From: Zoogloea sp.
Lineage (GTDB): Bacteria; Pseudomonadota; Gammaproteobacteria; Burkholderiales; Rhodocyclaceae
Length of the DNA stretch: 64,000 nucleotides
Reading direction: 5' to 3'
NCBI GenBank assembly: GCA_016703645.1
Contig: JADJBR010000009.1
Location: 1,065,501 to 1,129,500 of the forward strand
Part shown: positions 48,789 through 55,251 of the stretch, piece after piece
Position numbering within the stretch: position 1 is the stretch's first letter
How the letters are laid out: every line of letters starts with the position of its first letter
The notes under the pieces: model-generated
Database searches by the model: none
What the model was told of the DNA's origin: nothing
What the model saw: only the letters and a program-made list of their open reading frames with translations
Translations under genes and position numbers: made by a program

Positions 48789-49958
48789 TCAGCCCATGAC
48801 CATATGGCTGGCGCACAGGCCGGCCAGGGTGGCCAGACCCCGGTCGATATCCGCCTCACCGGCATGGCTGAAGTTGAGGCGCAGGGTGCCGGTGGCGGCC
48901 GGATCGTCGGGGTAAAAGGCCTCGCCGGGCATGAAGGCCACGCCCGCATCAATGGCCAGGGGCAGCAAGGCGCGGGTGTCGATGGGCTGATGCAGTTTGA
49001 GCCAGAAGAACAGCCCCCCGGCCGGGGTGTCCCAGCTTGCCAGGCCGCCAAAATGGCGTGTCAGCGCGGCGGCAAAGACATCGCGCTTGTGGCGGTAGAT
49101 GTCCACCAGGCGGGCCATCCGCGCCGGGCGTCCGGGGGCGGCCAGTTGCTGCAGCACCAGCCACTGGCTGAGGCGGTTGCTGTGCAGGTCGGCGGCCTGC
49201 TTGAGGCGCACCAGATAGGTGAAGAACTCCGGCGACGCGGCCAGGAAACCCAGGCGCAGGCCCGGCGCCAGGCTCTTGGAGAAGGAGCCCTGGTAGATCC
49301 ACGGGCTGCCCTGCAGGTGGGTGACCACCGGGCGGCGCTCGCAGCGGTCGTACACCAGGTCGCGGTAGGGGTCGTCCTCGAACAGGGGCACGCCGGCCTC
49401 CTCGCAGGTTCTCGCCAGGGCTTCCCGCTCGGCGGCGCTGTAGCAGCGGCCGGTGGGGTTCTGGAAGGTGGGGATGGCATAGGCAAAGGCCGGCCGGCTG
49501 TGGCCAAATCCGCTTGCGGCCAGCGTCTCCGGCGTGAAGGGGGCAAAGCGGGCGCCGAAGAAGCGGAACACCTGCAGGGCGGCCAGGTAGGTGGGGGACT
49601 CCACCGCCACCGCTGTGCCCGGGTCGATGAAGAGCTTGCCCACCAGGTCGATGCCCTGCTGGGAGCCCGACAACACCAGCACCCGCTCCGGGCCACAGTC
49701 GAGACCGAGGCTGGAGAGTTCGTCGGCGATGCGCTCGCGCAGGCGGGGATCGCCCTCGGTGGGGCCATACTGCAGGGCGGAGTCGGGGGCGGCCAGGTCG
49801 AAGTCGGGGAAGGTCTCGGCGGCCGGCAGCCCGCCGGCAAAGGAGATCATGCCGGGCCGGTCGACCACCGCCAGAATTTCCCGGATCGGCGACGGGTGCA
49901 GGTCGTGCACCCGGGCGGAAAGGGAGAGGGGAAGGCTGGCGGTGGATCGGGTCGGCAT
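48789..49958 (-). CDS. PLP-dependent aminotransferase (class I/II, 2-aminoadipate-type)
   Basis: The 389-residue enzyme begins with a short ARVHDLHPSPIREILAV segment, then the fold-type I core. Motifs include LVLSGSQQGIDLVGKLF, PTFQNPTGRCYS, FEDDPYRDLVYD and the PLP lysine in YQGSFSKSLAPGLRLGF. It resembles LysN/KAT-like and MocR-without-HTH aminotransferases that act on 2-aminoadipate, aromatic or branched substrates. ATG 49958 has AGGAG eight bases upstream. It is divergent from a MarR gene, with two MarR-type operators in the 85-bp gap, so the MarR protein probably regulates it. Confidence 0.92.
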   Translation of the reverse strand: MPTRSTASLPLSLSARVHDLHPSPIREILAVVDRPGMISFAGGLPAAETFPDFDLAAPDSALQYGPTEGDPRLRERIADELSSLGLDCGPERVLVLSGSQQGIDLVGKLFIDPGTAVAVESPTYLAALQVFRFFGARFAPFTPETLAASGFGHSRPAFAYAIPTFQNPTGRCYSAAEREALARTCEEAGVPLFEDDPYRDLVYDRCERRPVVTHLQGSPWIYQGSFSKSLAPGLRLGFLAASPEFFTYLVRLKQAADLHSNRLSQWLVLQQLAAPGRPARMARLVDIYRHKRDVFAAALTRHFGGLASWDTPAGGLFFWLKLHQPIDTRALLPLAIDAGVAFMPGEAFYPDDPAATGTLRLNFSHAGEADIDRGLATLAGLCASHMVMG

Positions 49959-49990
49959 GGAGGTTCTCCTGATTGTTTGAAGAAAATAAA

Positions 49991-50005
49991 GTCAATAATA
50001 TTGAC
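49991..50005. promoter_or_regulatory. MarR-type operator 1
   Basis: GTCAATAATATTGAC has perfect 7-bp arms around one central base. It lies between the divergent aminotransferase and MarR genes and shares the pattern GTCAA-N5-TTGAC with a second site 47 bp away. Confidence 0.65.
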
Positions 50006-50037
50006 CTATATAAATCGTGCATCCATCCAACAATAAA

Positions 50038-50052
50038 GTCAACATGATTGAC
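50038..50052. promoter_or_regulatory. MarR-type operator 2, overlapping the marR start codon
   Basis: GTCAACATGATTGAC shares GTCAA-N5-TTGAC with the site at 49991-50005. Its centre is the ATG at 50044, so binding would block marR transcription or translation start. This implies autoregulation. Confidence 0.6.
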
Positions 50053-50478
50053 CTAAACCGTCAGGCCAGGCTGCATGAGGCCATCGAACTGTTCTTCCAC
50101 GCCTATCGTGCGTTTACTGCCCCGCCCGACCGCATCCTCGAAGCCCGCGGCCTGGGGCGGGTGCATCACCGCATCCTGTATTTCGTCGCCCGCAGCCCGG
50201 GTACCACGGTCACGGCCCTGCTGGGTGTGCTGGGCGTCAGCAAGCAGGCCCTCAACGGGCCCCTGCGCCAGTTGGTGGAGGCGGGCCTGGTGGGCACCGC
50301 CACCGGCACCCACGACAAGCGCAGCAAGCTTCTGAGCCTGACCGAGGCCGGCGCCGCCCTGGAGGCCGAACTGTCGGGCACCCAGATGGCCCTGCTGGAG
50401 GAAGCCTTCACCGCCGCCGGCCCCGACGCCGAGCAGGCCTGGCGGGCACTCATGGGGACGCTCGGCGCCCCCGGGTAG
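50044..50478 (+). CDS. MarR family transcriptional regulator
   Basis: The 144-residue product from ATG 50044 has a MarR winged helix (RVHHRILYFVARSPGTTV, LLGVLGVSKQALNGPLRQLVEAGLV, then the wing GTATGTHDKRSKLLSLTEAG). GTG 50017 in the same frame adds nine residues; neither start has a clear ribosome site, which leaves a leaderless transcript possible. It is divergent from the aminotransferase with two shared operator-like palindromes. The ligand is unknown. Confidence 0.9.
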   Translation: MIDLNRQARLHEAIELFFHAYRAFTAPPDRILEARGLGRVHHRILYFVARSPGTTVTALLGVLGVSKQALNGPLRQLVEAGLVGTATGTHDKRSKLLSLTEAGAALEAELSGTQMALLEEAFTAAGPDAEQAWRALMGTLGAPG

Positions 50479-50501
50479 GGCGCGGGTTTGCGACGCTCTT
50501 G

Positions 50502-50570
50502 TGGGGTCGAGTTCATTGGCGCTGCTTGCGTTAAGTGTGGAAAGCGTTTTCGCCCCGCAAGGGCTCACCG
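50502..50570 (+). repeat. Dispersed palindromic repeat, copy C
   Basis: It reads TGGGGTCGAGTTCATTGGC, then GCGTTAAGTGTGGAAAGCG and TTTCGCCCCGCAAGGGCTCACCG over the following bases. This matches copy A at 12241-12310 in the same orientation. It lies directly upstream of the FNR box of the nirC operon. Confidence 0.68.
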
Positions 50571-50610
50571 GTTGCGCGGGATCGGTAGTGCGCTTGCCGG
50601 CCAGGCCTTC

Positions 50611-50624
50611 TTGATGCCCATCAA
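50611..50624 (+). promoter_or_regulatory. FNR/DNR-type box upstream of nirC
   Basis: TTGATGCCCATCAA is a perfect match to the FNR-family consensus TTGAT-N4-ATCAA, 54 bp before the nirC start. With the box centred near -41.5, transcription would begin near 50659. It is the second FNR-type site in the window; the other precedes nirS. Confidence 0.75.
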
Positions 50625-50678
50625 TGCCCCCCGGAGTACGACGCCCTACTGTGGCGCCGTCTTCCGAAGGAGCCTGCG

Positions 50679-51020
50679 ATGGACCGATCCCTGCTGATTC
50701 ACGTCACCGTCCTGCTTGGTCTGACGGCCCTGGCGGTGACGTCCGCGCCCGCCGCCGAGCCCGACTCCGCCCGCCAGAAAGACCTGATCCACCTGGTCCG
50801 CCAGGACTGTGGCTCCTGCCACGGCATGCGCCTGGCCGGTGGCCTGGGGCCGTCCCTGCTGCCAGAGAAGATGGCCGACTGGCCCGATGATTCCCTCGTC
50901 GCCACCATCCTCCATGGCCGTCCCGGCACCGCCATGCCCGGCTGGCAGCGTTTCATGGACGAAGCCGAGGCCGGATGGATCGTCGCCCGCCTCAAGCAGG
51001 GCTTCCCGGCGCTTCCCTGA
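50679..51020 (+). CDS. nirC: NirC-like c-type cytochrome
   Basis: The 113-residue precursor has a signal peptide (cleavage near PAAA) and one heme site, CGSCH (in DCGSCHGMRLAGGLGP). A Met in GTAMPGW is a likely axial ligand. Size and motif fit NirC, a periplasmic cytochrome of nir operons that donates electrons to NirS or takes part in heme d1 maturation. ATG 50679 has AAGGAG seven bases upstream. First gene of nirC-F-DL-G-H; 2 bp before nirF. Confidence 0.88.
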   Translation: MDRSLLIHVTVLLGLTALAVTSAPAAEPDSARQKDLIHLVRQDCGSCHGMRLAGGLGPSLLPEKMADWPDDSLVATILHGRPGTAMPGWQRFMDEAEAGWIVARLKQGFPALP

Positions 51021-51022
51021 CC

Positions 51023-52192
51023 ATGCGCGCCCTCCTGATTGCCGCCTCCCTCGCCCTTGGCCTGTCCGCCTGCGCCGGTACGCCGGCCCTGCGCGGCACC
51101 GGCGACCTGGGCGTGGTCATCGAGCGCGCCGCCGGCCGCGTGCAGGTGGTGGAGCACAGCCAGCGCACCGCCCTCGGCACCGTCGAAGGCCTGGGCGACC
51201 TGTCCCACGCCCATGTCACTTTCTCCCGCGACGGGCGTTACGCCTATGTCTTCGGCCGTGATGGCGGGCTCACCAAGGTGGATCTGCTGACCCGCCGCAT
51301 CGACCGGCGCATCATCCAGGCCGGCAATTCCATCGGCGGCTCCATCTCCCAGGACGGCCGCCTGATCGTGGCCCAGAACTACGAGCCCGGCGGCATCAAG
51401 GCCTTCGACGCCGACACCCTCGAACTCCTCGCCGACGTGCCCGCCGAGTACGCCCCGGGCAAGTTCTCCCGGGTCGTCGGGCTGGCCGACATCCCCGGCC
51501 AGCGCTTTGTTTACGCCCTCTTCGACGCCAACGAGATCCGCGTCACCGACTTCACCGACCCGCGCAAACCCGTCACCACCCGCTACCCGGCCGGCAAGCA
51601 GCCCTACGATGGCCTGGTGACGCCGGATGGACGCTGGTTCCTGGCCGGCCTGTTCGGCGAGGACGGCATCTCCCTGCTCGACCTGTGGCAGCCCGAGGCC
51701 GGCAGTCGCAAGGTGCTCGCCGGCTACGGCCGTGGCGAGGAGAAGCTGCCCGTCTTCAAGATGCCCCACCTGCGCGGCTGGTCCATGGCCGCCGGCCAGG
51801 CCTGGCTGCCGGCCATTGGCCGCCACGAGGTGCTGGTGGCTGACGCCCGTAGCTGGCAGGAGGTGGCCCGGGTGCCGGTGAAGGGTCAGCCGGTGTTCGT
51901 GATGGCCCGCCCGGACGGCCGTCAGGTGTGGGTCAACTTCGCCTTCCCCGACAATGAATGGGTGCAGGTGATCGACACCGTGGACAAGCGTGTGGTGCAC
52001 ACCTTCAGCCCCGGCAAGGCGGTGCTGCACATGGAGTTCACCCCGCGGGGCGAGGAAGTGTGGCTCTCCGCCCGGGACAGCAACCGGGTCACGGTGGTGG
52101 ATACCGCCACCTTTGCCGTGCGCCGCGAGCTCCCGGTGGACGCGCCCTCCGGCATCTTCTTCAGCGCACGCGGCCAGCGCATCGGGTTCTGA
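51023..52192 (+). CDS. nirF: Heme d1 biosynthesis lipoprotein NirF
   Basis: The 389-residue precursor starts at ATG 51023, two bases after the nirC stop. It has a lipobox (LALGLSACAG), so it is membrane-anchored in the periplasm. The body is an eight-bladed propeller related to the NirS d1 domain (HVTFSRDGRYAYVFGRDG, QPYDGLVTPDGRWFLAGLFG). NirF is required late in heme d1 synthesis and is thought to act as a dehydrogenase or carrier. Position between nirC and nirDL is canonical. Confidence 0.94.
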   Translation: MRALLIAASLALGLSACAGTPALRGTGDLGVVIERAAGRVQVVEHSQRTALGTVEGLGDLSHAHVTFSRDGRYAYVFGRDGGLTKVDLLTRRIDRRIIQAGNSIGGSISQDGRLIVAQNYEPGGIKAFDADTLELLADVPAEYAPGKFSRVVGLADIPGQRFVYALFDANEIRVTDFTDPRKPVTTRYPAGKQPYDGLVTPDGRWFLAGLFGEDGISLLDLWQPEAGSRKVLAGYGRGEEKLPVFKMPHLRGWSMAAGQAWLPAIGRHEVLVADARSWQEVARVPVKGQPVFVMARPDGRQVWVNFAFPDNEWVQVIDTVDKRVVHTFSPGKAVLHMEFTPRGEEVWLSARDSNRVTVVDTATFAVRRELPVDAPSGIFFSARGQRIGF

Positions 52193-52193
52193 C

Positions 52194-53237
52194 ATGCAGA
52201 TCATGGATCAAGCTTTGCATACGAAGGAACTCGCCCGCACCGGCAGCACACTGCTGGCGGCCGATGCGCTCGACTTCCGTCTGCTCAACGACTTCCAGCG
52301 GGGCTTCCCGCTGGCGGCCCACCCCTGGAAGGTGCTCGCCGAGCGGCTAAACTGCTCAGCCACCGAAGTCATGGCGCGCCTGGCCTGCCTGCAGGACGCG
52401 GGCAAGATCAGCCGCGTCGGGCCGGTGTTTGCGCCCAATCGCATCGGCGCCAGCACCCTCGCAGCCATGGCCGTGCCCGAAGCCGAGCTGCCCCGGGTGG
52501 CGGCCCAGGTGAGCGCCTTCCCCGGTGTCAACCACAACTACCGGCGCGAGCACCGCTACAACCTGTGGTTTGTGGCCAGTGCCCCCGACGAGGCCAGCCT
52601 CGCCCGTCTGCTGGATGACATGGGCGCCATCACCGCCTGCCCGCCCATCGCCCTGCCCCTGGTCGAGGAATACCACATTGACCTGGGCTTCGACCTGGCC
52701 AGCGGGCGGCGCACCCGCCATGCCGTCAGCCCGGTGCAGCGTCAGTCCCTGACCCGCAGCGAATGGCAACTGATCGACCTGCTCCACGATGGCCTGCCCT
52801 GGGTGGAGCGGCCCTTCCAGGCCATGGGCGACGCGGCCGGGCTGGGGGAGGGCCGGGTGCTGACGACCCTGTCGCGCTGGTTGGCCGACGGCACGCTGCG
52901 TCGTTTCGGCGTGGTGGTACGCCATCGGGAGCTGGGCTGGCGGGCCAACGCCATGTGCGTGTGGCAGGTGCCCGAGGCCCAGGTCAGCGCCTTCGGCCAC
53001 GCCCTTGCCGCCGAGGACGGAGTGAGCCTGTGCTACCGCCGCCGTACCACCTCCGACTGGCCCTACAACCTGTTCTGCATGATCCACGGTCAGGGCCGGG
53101 AAGCCGTCGAGGCCCGTCGTGCTGCCCTGGCCGCGCAGGTGGGCCTCACCACCTTCCCCGCCGCGGTCCTGTTCTCCACCGACTGCTACAAGCAATGCGG
53201 CGCCCGCTACCAGGCCCCGCTGGAGCGGGCGGCATGA
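52194..53237 (+). CDS. nirDL: Fused siroheme decarboxylase subunits NirD-NirL
   Basis: The 347-residue protein has two AsnC/Lrp-like halves, each with a winged helix plus effector-like domain. The NirD-like half (about residues 25-175) contains FPGVNHNYRREHRYNLWFV. The NirL-like half (about 185-345) contains DGVSLCYRRRTTSDWPYNLF. NirDLGH decarboxylates siroheme to didecarboxysiroheme in heme d1 synthesis. The HNYRR and CYRRR stretches carry the His/Arg residues expected near the substrate. Fusion of nirD and nirL occurs in several denitrifiers. ATG 52194 or 52203 may be the start; there is no strong ribosome site, so it is probably coupled to nirF. Confidence 0.9.
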   Translation: MQIMDQALHTKELARTGSTLLAADALDFRLLNDFQRGFPLAAHPWKVLAERLNCSATEVMARLACLQDAGKISRVGPVFAPNRIGASTLAAMAVPEAELPRVAAQVSAFPGVNHNYRREHRYNLWFVASAPDEASLARLLDDMGAITACPPIALPLVEEYHIDLGFDLASGRRTRHAVSPVQRQSLTRSEWQLIDLLHDGLPWVERPFQAMGDAAGLGEGRVLTTLSRWLADGTLRRFGVVVRHRELGWRANAMCVWQVPEAQVSAFGHALAAEDGVSLCYRRRTTSDWPYNLFCMIHGQGREAVEARRAALAAQVGLTTFPAAVLFSTDCYKQCGARYQAPLERAA

Positions 53238-53851
53238 GCGCCGCACGGCCGTCCGAAGGCGCTCGCACCGCAGCCCGCCAGGGCGGAGGTAATCCTACGG
53301 GCGCCGCACGGCCGCCCGAAGGCGCTCGCACCGCAGCCCGCCAGGGCGGAGGTAATCCTACGGGCGCAGCACGGCCGCCCGAAGGCGCTCCGGTGAATGG
53401 CCTCGGCCTGGACGCCCTCGACCGGCGCATCATCAACGCCCTGCAGGGCGGCTTTCCCCTCTCCGACACACCCTATCAGGACGTGGCCGAGGGCCTGGGC
53501 ATTGACGAGGCCACGCTGTTGGCCCGCCTGCAGCGCCTGCTCGACACCGGGGTGCTGACCCGCTTCGGACCCATGTTCCAGATCGAGCGCCTGGGCGGGC
53601 GCTTCGTGCTGGCCGCCCAGGCGGTGCCCGAGGAGCGCTTCGAGGCAGTCACGGCCCTGGTCAATGCCTTCCCCGAGGTGGCCCACAACTATCGCCGTAC
53701 CCACCGCCTCAACATGTGGTTCGTGCTCGCCACCGAGACCCCCGAGGGCATCGATGACGTGATCCGGCGCATTGAGACGGCCACCGGCCTGCCGGTGTTT
53801 GCCTTTCCCAAGCGCCGGGAGTTCTTTGTGGACATGAGGCTGCAGGCATGA
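53234..53851 (+). CDS. nirG: Siroheme decarboxylase subunit NirG with repeat-derived N-terminus
   Basis: This 205-residue AsnC-like protein has the NirG core from GLDALDRRIINAL (about residue 56) to the end, with VAHNYRRTHRLNMWFVLA as the substrate-contact stretch. The first 53 residues are encoded by 2.5 copies of a 63-bp tandem repeat (53239-53392; 21-residue unit containing EGARTAARQGGGNPTGAARP), which is unusual for the family. ATG 53234 overlaps the nirDL stop (ATGA). An in-frame GTG at 53393 would give a 152-residue protein of normal NirG size. It overlaps nirH by ATGA. Confidence 0.85.
   Translation: MSAARPSEGARTAARQGGGNPTGAARPPEGARTAARQGGGNPTGAARPPEGAPVNGLGLDALDRRIINALQGGFPLSDTPYQDVAEGLGIDEATLLARLQRLLDTGVLTRFGPMFQIERLGGRFVLAAQAVPEERFEAVTALVNAFPEVAHNYRRTHRLNMWFVLATETPEGIDDVIRRIETATGLPVFAFPKRREFFVDMRLQA
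53239..53392 (+). repeat. 63-bp tandem repeat at the 5' end of nirG
   Basis: There are two full units (53239-53301, 53302-53364) and a partial third (53365-53392). They are nearly identical, with differences such as CCGTCC versus CCGCCC. The unit is a multiple of three, keeps the frame open and contains CCCGCCAGGGCGGAGGTAAT. It looks like an intergenic repeat expanded within the gene start. Confidence 0.88.
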
Positions 53852-54342
53852 CGACCCGCCCCCCCGATGACCTGGACCGTCGCCTGGTGCTGGCCACCCA
53901 GGCCGGCCTGCCCCTGGTGCCGCGGCCCTACGACGTGCTGGCCGAACAGCTCGGCATCAGCCCCGGCGAAGTCCGCGCCCGCCTCGCCGACATGCTCGAC
54001 AACGGCCGCATCCGCCGCATCGGCGCGGTACCCAACCACTACGCCCTGGGCTACACCGCCAACGGCATGTCGGTGTGGGACGTGCCGGACGAGCGCATTG
54101 TCGAACTGGGCGAAGCCGTCGGCCGCCTGCCCGGCGTGACCCACTGCTACGAACGCCCCCGCGCACTGCCCGACTGGCCCTACAACCTCTTCGCCATGGT
54201 CCATGGCAAGGACCGGGCGAGCGTGCTGGCCCAGGTGGAAGAAATCGCCACCCTGCTCGGCAGCGCCTGCCGGGGGCGGGACGTGCTGTTTTCGACGGCG
54301 ATTCTGAAGAAGACGGGGCTGCGGATCGGGTCGGGCGCTTGA
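53848..54342 (+). CDS. nirH: Siroheme decarboxylase subunit NirH
   Basis: This 164-residue AsnC/Lrp-like protein is the fourth Nir decarboxylase unit. It has a helix-turn-helix-like N-terminus (YDVLAEQLGISPGEVRARLADM) and the effector-like half with GVTHCYERPRALPDWPYNLF, where the Tyr/Arg residues contact the tetrapyrrole. Overlaps nirG by ATGA. It is the last nir gene here; nirJ, which usually follows, is absent and an unrelated minus-strand antitoxin gene comes next. Confidence 0.93.
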   Translation: MTTRPPDDLDRRLVLATQAGLPLVPRPYDVLAEQLGISPGEVRARLADMLDNGRIRRIGAVPNHYALGYTANGMSVWDVPDERIVELGEAVGRLPGVTHCYERPRALPDWPYNLFAMVHGKDRASVLAQVEEIATLLGSACRGRDVLFSTAILKKTGLRIGSGA

Positions 54343-54345
54343 GCC

Positions 54346-54654
54346 TCACCCGCCCTTCTGCGGCACCAGCTTGACCTGCAGCTCGCAGCCCACCGCCTCG
54401 GCGTAGCGCTTGAGGGTTGCGAGGGAGGGGGCGTGTTTGCCGGCGGACTCCAGCCGCGAAACAGCGCTCTTGGTGGTGCCCATCCGCTCCGCAACGGCGT
54501 CCTGGGTCAGGCCGGCGCGGGAGCGTGCCTTGAGCATCTGGTTGGCGAGCTGGTATTCGAGGGCCAGGGCGTCATAGGCCTTGGCGAAGCCTTCCCGGGC
54601 CTCGGCTTTGGCGAGAAAGTCCTTGTGGCTGTGGCGGACGGGTTTGAATTTCAA
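54346..54654 (-). CDS. XRE-type antitoxin (HigA-like), orphan
   Basis: The product is 102 residues with an XRE helix-turn-helix (SRAGLTQDAVAERMGTTKSA, about residues 45-64) after a helical N-terminus (KPVRHSHKDFLAKAEAREGF). This matches antitoxins paired with phage-Gp49/HigB-type toxins. The start is TTG 54654, or CTG 54663, which has AAGGAGG six bases upstream. The toxin gene that should precede it survives only as a 26-codon 3' remnant overlapping the start. Without its toxin it may act only as a DNA-binding protein. Confidence 0.82.
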   Translation of the reverse strand: MKFKPVRHSHKDFLAKAEAREGFAKAYDALALEYQLANQMLKARSRAGLTQDAVAERMGTTKSAVSRLESAGKHAPSLATLKRYAEAVGCELQVKLVPQKGG

Positions 54655-54655
54655 C

Positions 54656-54736
54656 TCATCCAGTTGAAACCTCCTTCATGTGTTTGCGCGCCAGCTTCAG
54701 TTCTCGGTCGGGCGAGCGCAACTTGGCTAACCGCTC
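54656..54736 (-). pseudogene. 3' remnant of a HigB/Gp49-like toxin gene
   Basis: The 26 codons after an in-frame stop (54737-54739) read ...LRSPDRELKLARKHMKEV..., matching the usual C-terminus of Gp49/RelE-type toxins (P-x-x-E-hydrophobic-x-x-A-x-x-x-M-K-E). They end in TGA at 54656-54658, just before the antitoxin start. Everything upstream of this is missing. Confidence 0.6.
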
Positions 54737-54786
54737 TCAACGCCGCTGGGGTGCTGACCGGCCAGTACTGGGCCGGTTCGAGGCAG

Positions 54787-55206
54787 TCAGGCAGCGACGT
54801 AACACGCAATCAGCAGCGCCAATCCAAGTAGCTGAACGACGTAGGCGGCGATGTATCCGGTCTTGTGTTCCGTCCAGACGTCCTTGGGGATCTCGCGCGC
54901 CCTTGCGGTATCAAGGGTCAGCAGGCAATTCGCAATCTCGAAGGTCGCGAGATGCATCTTGCGGAAATAGCTGAAGAACAGCCCGGCCGCCAGCAGCAAC
55001 AAGCCAAGCCCGAAGGCGAGGAATGGTTCGCGCCCGCCCTTGTCCTGCAGAAGCTTTTCGGAGAGGGTCAGGGAGACCACGGCCAGATCGAAGGCGACGT
55101 AAAGGAGTATGGCCTTCTTGTCCTCTTCGACGATGCTCAGAAGAGTCTTGATGTAGTCCTTGCTCAGGTCTTCGGGCACGGCAGTCTCCATGTAAGCGAC
55201 TGCCAT
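54787..55206 (-). CDS. Small three-helix membrane protein of unknown function
   Basis: This 139-residue protein has hydrophobic segments around residues 33-50 (KAILLYVAFDLAVVSLTLSE), 66-84 (FLAFGLGLLLLAAGLFFSYF) and 117-136 (YIAAYVVQLLGLALLIACYV), and a charged cytoplasmic stretch between the last two. The layout resembles small helical effector-like proteins, but I cannot assign a family. ATG 55191 is a possible shorter start. A hairpin (ACCGGCC...GGGCCGGT, 54758-54778) follows. It lies between the orphan antitoxin and the ABC-F gene. Confidence 0.7.
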   Translation of the reverse strand: MAVAYMETAVPEDLSKDYIKTLLSIVEEDKKAILLYVAFDLAVVSLTLSEKLLQDKGGREPFLAFGLGLLLLAAGLFFSYFRKMHLATFEIANCLLTLDTARAREIPKDVWTEHKTGYIAAYVVQLLGLALLIACYVAA

Positions 55207-55251
55207 AAGTATGAGGCAGAACAGGTCTGCCTCAAGTCCTCAGACTGGCTC

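Noticed and set aside
53239-53392. CRISPR array
   Set aside because: The units are contiguous 63-bp tandem copies without unique spacers and encode protein in frame.
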